Below are positions 7,161 to 10,100 of a stretch of DNA of 10,100 bases, piece after piece. Each line of letters begins with the position of its first letter. Position 1 is the stretch's first letter. This DNA is from Anaerolineae bacterium (lineage in GTDB: Bacteria > Chloroflexota > Anaerolineae > JAFGEY01), in contig JAFGIE010000213.1 in NCBI GenBank assembly GCA_016929775.1, forward strand, positions 1 to 10,100, given 5' to 3'. Position numbers and translations under genes: made by a program. Under the pieces are notes generated by a model. It was not told the origin of the DNA and made no database searches. It saw nothing but the letters and a program-made list of their open reading frames with translations.

Positions 7161-7727
7161 TCAGCGCAAGCCCTCGATCAGGCGGACCGTCATCTGCCGC
7201 GCGGCGGCGTCGATCTGGAGGACGACGTCTGGGATGTCGGGGATCAGGATCTCGCCCTGCAAGCCACTCACGACATAGACTGCGTTGGCGCCGGTCTCGA
7301 TCATGTCGGTCACCTCGCCCAGGTCCTCTCCGGCGTCGGTCCGGACGCGCATGGCGAGGATCTGGTGATAGTACACCTCGCCCTCCGCCAGGGGAACAGC
7401 GTCCGCTGCCGCGATCTGGACCCATTGCCCGCGCAAGAGATCGGCGGCGTCGCGGTCGTTCACCCCTACCAGCTTGATCAGGACCAGGTTGTGGTGGAAG
7501 CGGTGTCCCTCCACATGGAAGGGGGCGTGCTCGGGACCCAGGTACAGCCTGCGGTACACGGCAAAGCGCTCGGGGTAGTCGGTATGGATCTCGACGCGCA
7601 GCTCGCCATGGATGCCGTGCGGGCGCAGCACGCGCCCGATCGCCAAAAACGCGGGCTCAGATGGGGAGCGGACCTCATCTGAGCCCTGGCTGACGTGCGA
7701 GACCGGGTTGAGCCGGTCATCGGTCAT
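7161..7727 (-). CDS. rimM: Ribosome maturation factor RimM (16S rRNA processing)
   Basis: This 188-residue protein binds ribosomal protein S19 in the 30S head and helps late 16S rRNA maturation. The N-terminal RimM domain starts at about residue 26, with AIGRVLRPHGIHGELRV at 29-45 and FHHNLVLIKLVGVNDRDAADLLRG. A C-terminal PRC-barrel starts at about 117 (EVYYHQILAMRV, DLGEVTDMIETGANAVYVV, EILIPDIPDVV). It carries about 25 extra polar residues at the N-terminus compared with typical RimM. Its ATG overlaps the khpA stop as ATGA, which supports both the start and coupled translation. It keeps the common khpA-rimM order, but the next gene is a phosphatase instead of trmD. Confidence 0.95.
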   Translation of the reverse strand: MTDDRLNPVSHVSQGSDEVRSPSEPAFLAIGRVLRPHGIHGELRVEIHTDYPERFAVYRRLYLGPEHAPFHVEGHRFHHNLVLIKLVGVNDRDAADLLRGQWVQIAAADAVPLAEGEVYYHQILAMRVRTDAGEDLGEVTDMIETGANAVYVVSGLQGEILIPDIPDVVLQIDAAARQMTVRLIEGLR

Positions 7728-7969
7728 GAAACGATCTCCAGTGTCGCCCTTCGCCCCTGTCGGGCAGCCACTACACGCAGCAAGGTACGCATCGCATTTG
7801 CGACGCGCCCGCCTTTGCCGATCACGCGTCCCATATCCTCGGGCGCGACGCGTAGCTCAAAGATGACCGTGTTCGATCCTTCGATCTCGGTGACCCGTAC
7901 CTGAGAGGGATCATCCACCAGGGAACGGACAATGTACTCGATGAATTCGTGCATGTTGACCGTGCTCAT
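7724..7969 (-). CDS. khpA: KH-domain RNA-binding protein KhpA (YlqC family)
   Basis: This 81-residue single KH-domain protein has the GxxG loop as VIGKGGRVANAMR, with G51-K52-G53-G54. In Gram-positive bacteria KhpA pairs with KhpB (Jag) and binds many RNAs, affecting cell division and growth. The start MHEFIEYIVRSLVDDP is typical of the family; ATG at 7969 adds five residues (MSTVN) and has purine-rich GGTGAGAGG just upstream, whereas the ATG at 7954 has no ribosome site. Its stop overlaps the rimM start. It normally sits directly after rpsP; here a 195-base gap separates them. Confidence 0.93.
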   Translation of the reverse strand: MSTVNMHEFIEYIVRSLVDDPSQVRVTEIEGSNTVIFELRVAPEDMGRVIGKGGRVANAMRTLLRVVAARQGRRATLEIVS

Positions 7970-8164
7970 TGCCTCTCACCCTTTCATCTGGCTGTGCTCG
8001 TGGCTTCTGAGATCACCCATACGGAGCGTGGCTGGTTCCCCTGTGGTAGAGGATGGGCCGGTCAGTCTGCGCGGGAGCAAACGAGAGAAGTCCATCCCGG
8101 CGAGAATGGCGCTCGATCCGCCTGTCGCCCCTTCCGCTACATCAGCGTCTGACTTGATGGCCGA
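7970..8164. other. 195-base gap between rpsP and khpA
   Basis: There is no recognised gene, promoter or strong hairpin. On the - strand, the rpsP frame stays open for 62 codons past its TAG, up to a TGA at 7976-7978. Inside that frame an ATG at 8095 opens a 39-codon ORF ending 6 bases before khpA, without a good ribosome site. A weak inverted pair GGATGG (8051-8056) and CCATCC (8092-8097) with a loop of about 35 bases is the only structure noticed. The gap is unusual within an otherwise very compact operon. Confidence 0.5.
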
Positions 8165-8527
8165 CTAGTTGCCTTCCTCGACGGCGCCTTCTGCCATCTC
8201 GGCTTCCGCCTCGGCAGGGCCTTCCTCCTCGGCAGGGCCTTCCTCCTCTGTCGTCGCGACGGGGGCTGGTGCCTCTTCCCCGTCAGCTGCCAGCACGCCG
8301 ACCTTGCGCAGCAGCCGTGCAGCCGCTTCGCTCGGCTGTGCGCCAACCGACAGCCAGTAGCGCGCACGCTCGCCGTCGATCTCGATCGTGGGCGGCTCGG
8401 TGCGCGGATTGTAGTGGCCCAGGATCTCCAGGAACCGTCCGTCGCGAGGCGATTCCGAGTCCGCCACCACCACCCGGTAGCTTGCCTGCTTTTTCTTGCC
8501 CGTGCGTCGTAGTCGAATTCGAACCAT
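8165..8527 (-). CDS. rpsP: 30S ribosomal protein S16 with acidic C-terminal tail
   Basis: This 120-residue protein has a classic S16 core at 1-80: [40 protein letters not shown], and an [20 protein letters not shown] segment followed by LLRKVGVL. S16 binds 16S rRNA early in 30S assembly. The ATG at 8527 is chosen because it gives the conserved N-terminus and has GGGAGAGAG seven bases upstream; an upstream in-frame start at 8560 would add 11 non-family residues. Residues 82-120 form a Glu/Ala/Pro-rich tail with EEEGPA repeated at 94-99 and 100-105, probably disordered. Acidic tails on S16 occur in several lineages; a special role is not known to me. It lies 53 bases after ffh. Confidence 0.96.
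   Translation of the reverse strand: MVRIRLRRTGKKKQASYRVVVADSESPRDGRFLEILGHYNPRTEPPTIEIDGERARYWLSVGAQPSEAAARLLRKVGVLAADGEEAPAPVATTEEEGPAEEEGPAEAEAEMAEGAVEEGN
8209..8248. repeat. 18-base tandem duplication in the rpsP tail
   Basis: The unit TCGGCAGGGCCTTCCTCC occurs at 8211-8228 and again, identical, at 8229-8246, with two more matching bases on each side. The period is a multiple of three, so it keeps the frame and encodes the repeated EEEGPA of the S16 tail. Perfect identity suggests a recent slippage duplication. Confidence 0.9.
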
Positions 8528-8580
8528 GTACGTTCTCTCTCCCTTGAAATAGGTTCGCATCCCCGCTGTCGTGGTCCGCT

Positions 8581-9909
8581 CTATTGGAACATCGACATCA
8601 GGTTGCGCATTTGTCGCTTGTTTCCGGAAAACCGCTTCATGACGCGCTGGACTTCCCGAAACTCGCGGAGCAATTGATTGACATCCTGTACCGTGCGCCC
8701 GCTGCCGCGTGCGATGCGCCGCCGTCGGCTGGCGTTGATCACGCGCGGGTCGCGGCGCTCTTGTGGCGTCATCGACTGGATGATCGCCTCGATGCGCTTG
8801 AACTGATCATCGGTCACCTCTGGCGAGAGCTGGTCGCCGTACTGGGACATGCCCGGGATCATCTCCATGAGGTGGCTCAACGGGCCCATCTTTTTGAACT
8901 GCTGCAGCTGCTTCATAAAGTCCTCGAGGGTAAAGGATCCCTCGAGCACGCGCTGCGCCGTCTCCATCGTCTCTTCTTGATCGAGGGTATCCTGCGCCCT
9001 CTCGATCAGAGTCAACACGTCGCCCATCCCGAGGATACGCGAAGCCAACCGATCTGGGTAGAACGGTTCGAGATCGGCGACGCGCTCGCCCGTACCCAGG
9101 AACTTGATCGGTACGCCCGTCACCTCGCGGATCGAGATCGCGGCGCCGCCGCGCGCGTCGCCGTCGACTTTGGTAAAGACCACGCCCGTCAGGCCAACGC
9201 GCTCGTCGAACGTGCTGGCGACGTTGACGGCTTCCTGCCCCGTCATGGCGTCCGCCACGAGGAGCACCTCCTCCGGGCGGGTGAGCGCCTTGATCTCTTC
9301 GAGCTCGCGCATCATCTGATCGTCGATCTGTAGGCGCCCTGCCGTATCGAGGAGCACAGTCGTGTAGGCGCCCTCGCGTGCACGCTGGATCGCGCGCGCA
9401 CAGATCGCAGGCGGGCGGGGCGCCGTGCCCTCGCTGTGCACGGTGACGTCGATCTGGCGTCCTAGCGTCTCGAGCTGGTCGACCGCCGCCGGACGGTAGG
9501 TGTCGGCGGCGACCAACAGGGGGCGCTGCCCCGACTTGCGCAGACGGACGGCGAGCTTGGCTGCGGCTGTGGTCTTGCCGGAGCCCTGCAATCCGACGAG
9601 CATGATCACGTGTGGGCTCGGGCCCGACAGATTCAGCGGCGCCGGATCGCCCAAGGTCTGGATCAGCTCCTCGTTGACGATCTTGATCACCTGCTGGGCA
9701 GGCGTCAGGCTGCGCATGACCTCGGCGCCGATGGCGCGCTCTTTGACCCGCGCCACGAACGTACGGACGACCTTGTAGTTGACGTCTGCCTCGAGCAGGG
9801 CAAGCCGGACCTCGCGCAGCGCAGCGTCAACGTCGCGCTCGGTCAGCTTGCCGCGCTTGCCCAGCTTTTCGAATGTCGCCTGCAGTTTGGCTGTCAGACT
9901 CTCAAACAC
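8581..9909 (-). CDS. ffh: Signal recognition particle GTPase Ffh (SRP54)
   Basis: This 442-residue protein binds signal sequences on ribosomes together with SRP RNA and docks at FtsY for membrane insertion. It is full length. The N domain is about 1-95. The G domain has the P-loop GLQGSGKTT at 106-114, DTYRPAA at 136-142, DTAGR at 188-192 and [10 protein letters not shown] at 246-255. The methionine-rich M domain runs from about 300 to the end, with [14 protein letters not shown] and the SRP RNA-binding [11 protein letters not shown] at 394-404. The start is GTG at 9909, giving the family-typical FESLTAKLQ, with GGGAG nine bases upstream. It is the first gene of the operon ffh-rpsP-khpA-rimM; the ylxM gene that precedes ffh in many Firmicutes is absent here. 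Confidence 0.97.
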   Translation of the reverse strand: MFESLTAKLQATFEKLGKRGKLTERDVDAALREVRLALLEADVNYKVVRTFVARVKERAIGAEVMRSLTPAQQVIKIVNEELIQTLGDPAPLNLSGPSPHVIMLVGLQGSGKTTAAAKLAVRLRKSGQRPLLVAADTYRPAAVDQLETLGRQIDVTVHSEGTAPRPPAICARAIQRAREGAYTTVLLDTAGRLQIDDQMMRELEEIKALTRPEEVLLVADAMTGQEAVNVASTFDERVGLTGVVFTKVDGDARGGAAISIREVTGVPIKFLGTGERVADLEPFYPDRLASRILGMGDVLTLIERAQDTLDQEETMETAQRVLEGSFTLEDFMKQLQQFKKMGPLSHLMEMIPGMSQYGDQLSPEVTDDQFKRIEAIIQSMTPQERRDPRVINASRRRRIARGSGRTVQDVNQLLREFREVQRVMKRFSGNKRQMRNLMSMFQ

Positions 9910-9976
9910 GTACCGCGACTCCCGAGCCGGTGCGCCTCAGCGAACGTTAGCGAAACGGCATGCATAGTGAACCGTA

Positions 9977-10005
9977 ATTCTATCGTACAAACCGCGTTTC
10001 GTCAA
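9977..10005 (-). promoter_or_regulatory. Sigma70-type promoter of the ffh operon
   Basis: Read on the - strand, TTGACG (10005-10000) and TAGAAT (9982-9977) are separated by exactly 17 bases. Each matches the consensus at five of six positions. It lies about 67 bases before the ffh GTG and should drive the whole right arm. Confidence 0.75.
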
Positions 10006-10043
10006 ATCAGAGGGGGAGGGCAATCGCATTAAAAGTCGACCTC

Positions 10044-10052
10044 TGGTAGAAT
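10044..10052 (+). promoter_or_regulatory. Probable extended -10 promoter for the right-edge gene
   Basis: TGGTAGAAT contains a TG extension and a TAGAAT -10 (10047-10052). No good -35 is present 17 bases upstream. It lies 32 bases before the ATG at 10085 and is divergent from the ffh promoter. Confidence 0.5.
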
Positions 10053-10084
10053 ACCCTCCAAACAAGCTCACAAGGAGGAGACCG

Positions 10085-10100
10085 ATGCCAGAGAATCCAC
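10085..10100 (+). CDS. Start of an unidentified gene, truncated by the window
   Basis: ATG CCA GAG AAT CCA begins here (MPENP) with a very strong ribosome site, AAGGAGG at 10072-10078, six bases before the ATG. Only five codons are visible, so the product cannot be named. The strong site and the extended -10 upstream suggest a well-expressed gene divergent from ffh. Confidence 0.6.

Noticed and set aside
7976..8095. 39-codon ORF on the - strand in the rpsP-khpA gap
   Set aside because: There is no proper ribosome site and no recognisable domain, and such a length is expected by chance in GC-rich DNA; kept only as part of the gap finding.
8051..8097. Inverted repeat GGATGG/CCATCC as a hairpin or small RNA
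   Set aside because: The six-base stem with a loop of about 35 bases is not convincing.
8209..8248. CRISPR-like repeat
   Set aside because: It is two adjacent identical units without spacers, inside the rpsP coding sequence; a tandem duplication explains it.
8528..8560. Longer in-frame start for rpsP
   Set aside because: It adds 11 residues before the conserved MVRIRL start and would include the evident ribosome site of the shorter form.
8584..9333. + strand ORF of 249 codons opposite ffh
   Set aside because: Shadow of ffh; the translation is a low-complexity His/Leu/Arg mixture without family features.

Overview
The window is GC-rich bacterial DNA with tightly packed genes. It has a left arm on the + strand (lipid-type polyketide synthase, its phosphopantetheinyl transferase, then an electron transfer flavoprotein pair) and a right arm on the - strand (a translation and protein-targeting operon starting with ffh). 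The two arms meet tail to tail at about 5590. A last gene starts at the right edge on the + strand, divergent from ffh. The organism is probably a Chloroflexota (Anaerolineae-like) or another deep-branching GC-rich lineage. The hints are the ffh-rpsP-khpA-rimM order, a ferredoxin-fused EtfA and a PfaA/HglE-like synthase. This placement is an inference from gene content and is not secure.

Left arm. Bases 1-2748 are the 3' part of a multidomain synthase that enters from outside the window. What is visible is the tail of an acyl carrier protein, an Ala/Pro linker, a two-part ketoreductase with its Ser/Tyr/Lys catalytic set, and a double hot-dog dehydratase. This ACP-KR-DH order matches polyunsaturated fatty acid synthase subunit PfaA and heterocyst-glycolipid synthase HglE. 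A Sfp-type phosphopantetheinyl transferase overlaps its stop by 4 bases (GTGA) and would load the carrier domains. After a separate sigma70-type promoter come etfB and etfA. EtfA carries an N-terminal ferredoxin domain with two 4Cys motifs, which suggests an electron-bifurcating or ferredoxin-linked flavoprotein.

Right arm, read from right to left: ffh (SRP GTPase), rpsP (ribosomal protein S16 with an acidic repeat tail), a 195-base gap, khpA (KH-domain RNA binder), rimM (16S processing factor), then a DUF89/ARMT1-like metal phosphatase and a small NTF2-like protein. Spacings are short, and khpA/rimM and the last two genes overlap, so this looks like one transcription unit from a clear promoter upstream of ffh. 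The usual trmD-rplS continuation after rimM is absent; the phosphatase and NTF2-like genes take its place.

Whole window: the tetranucleotide GATC occurs about 140 times (counted by eye), roughly four times both the base-composition expectation and the count of the control palindrome GTAC. I see no mobile element, CRISPR array, tRNA or rRNA. No clearly novel system is demonstrable. The most interesting parts are the lipid synthase cluster cut by the left edge, the ferredoxin-EtfA, and the non-standard end of the ribosomal operon.
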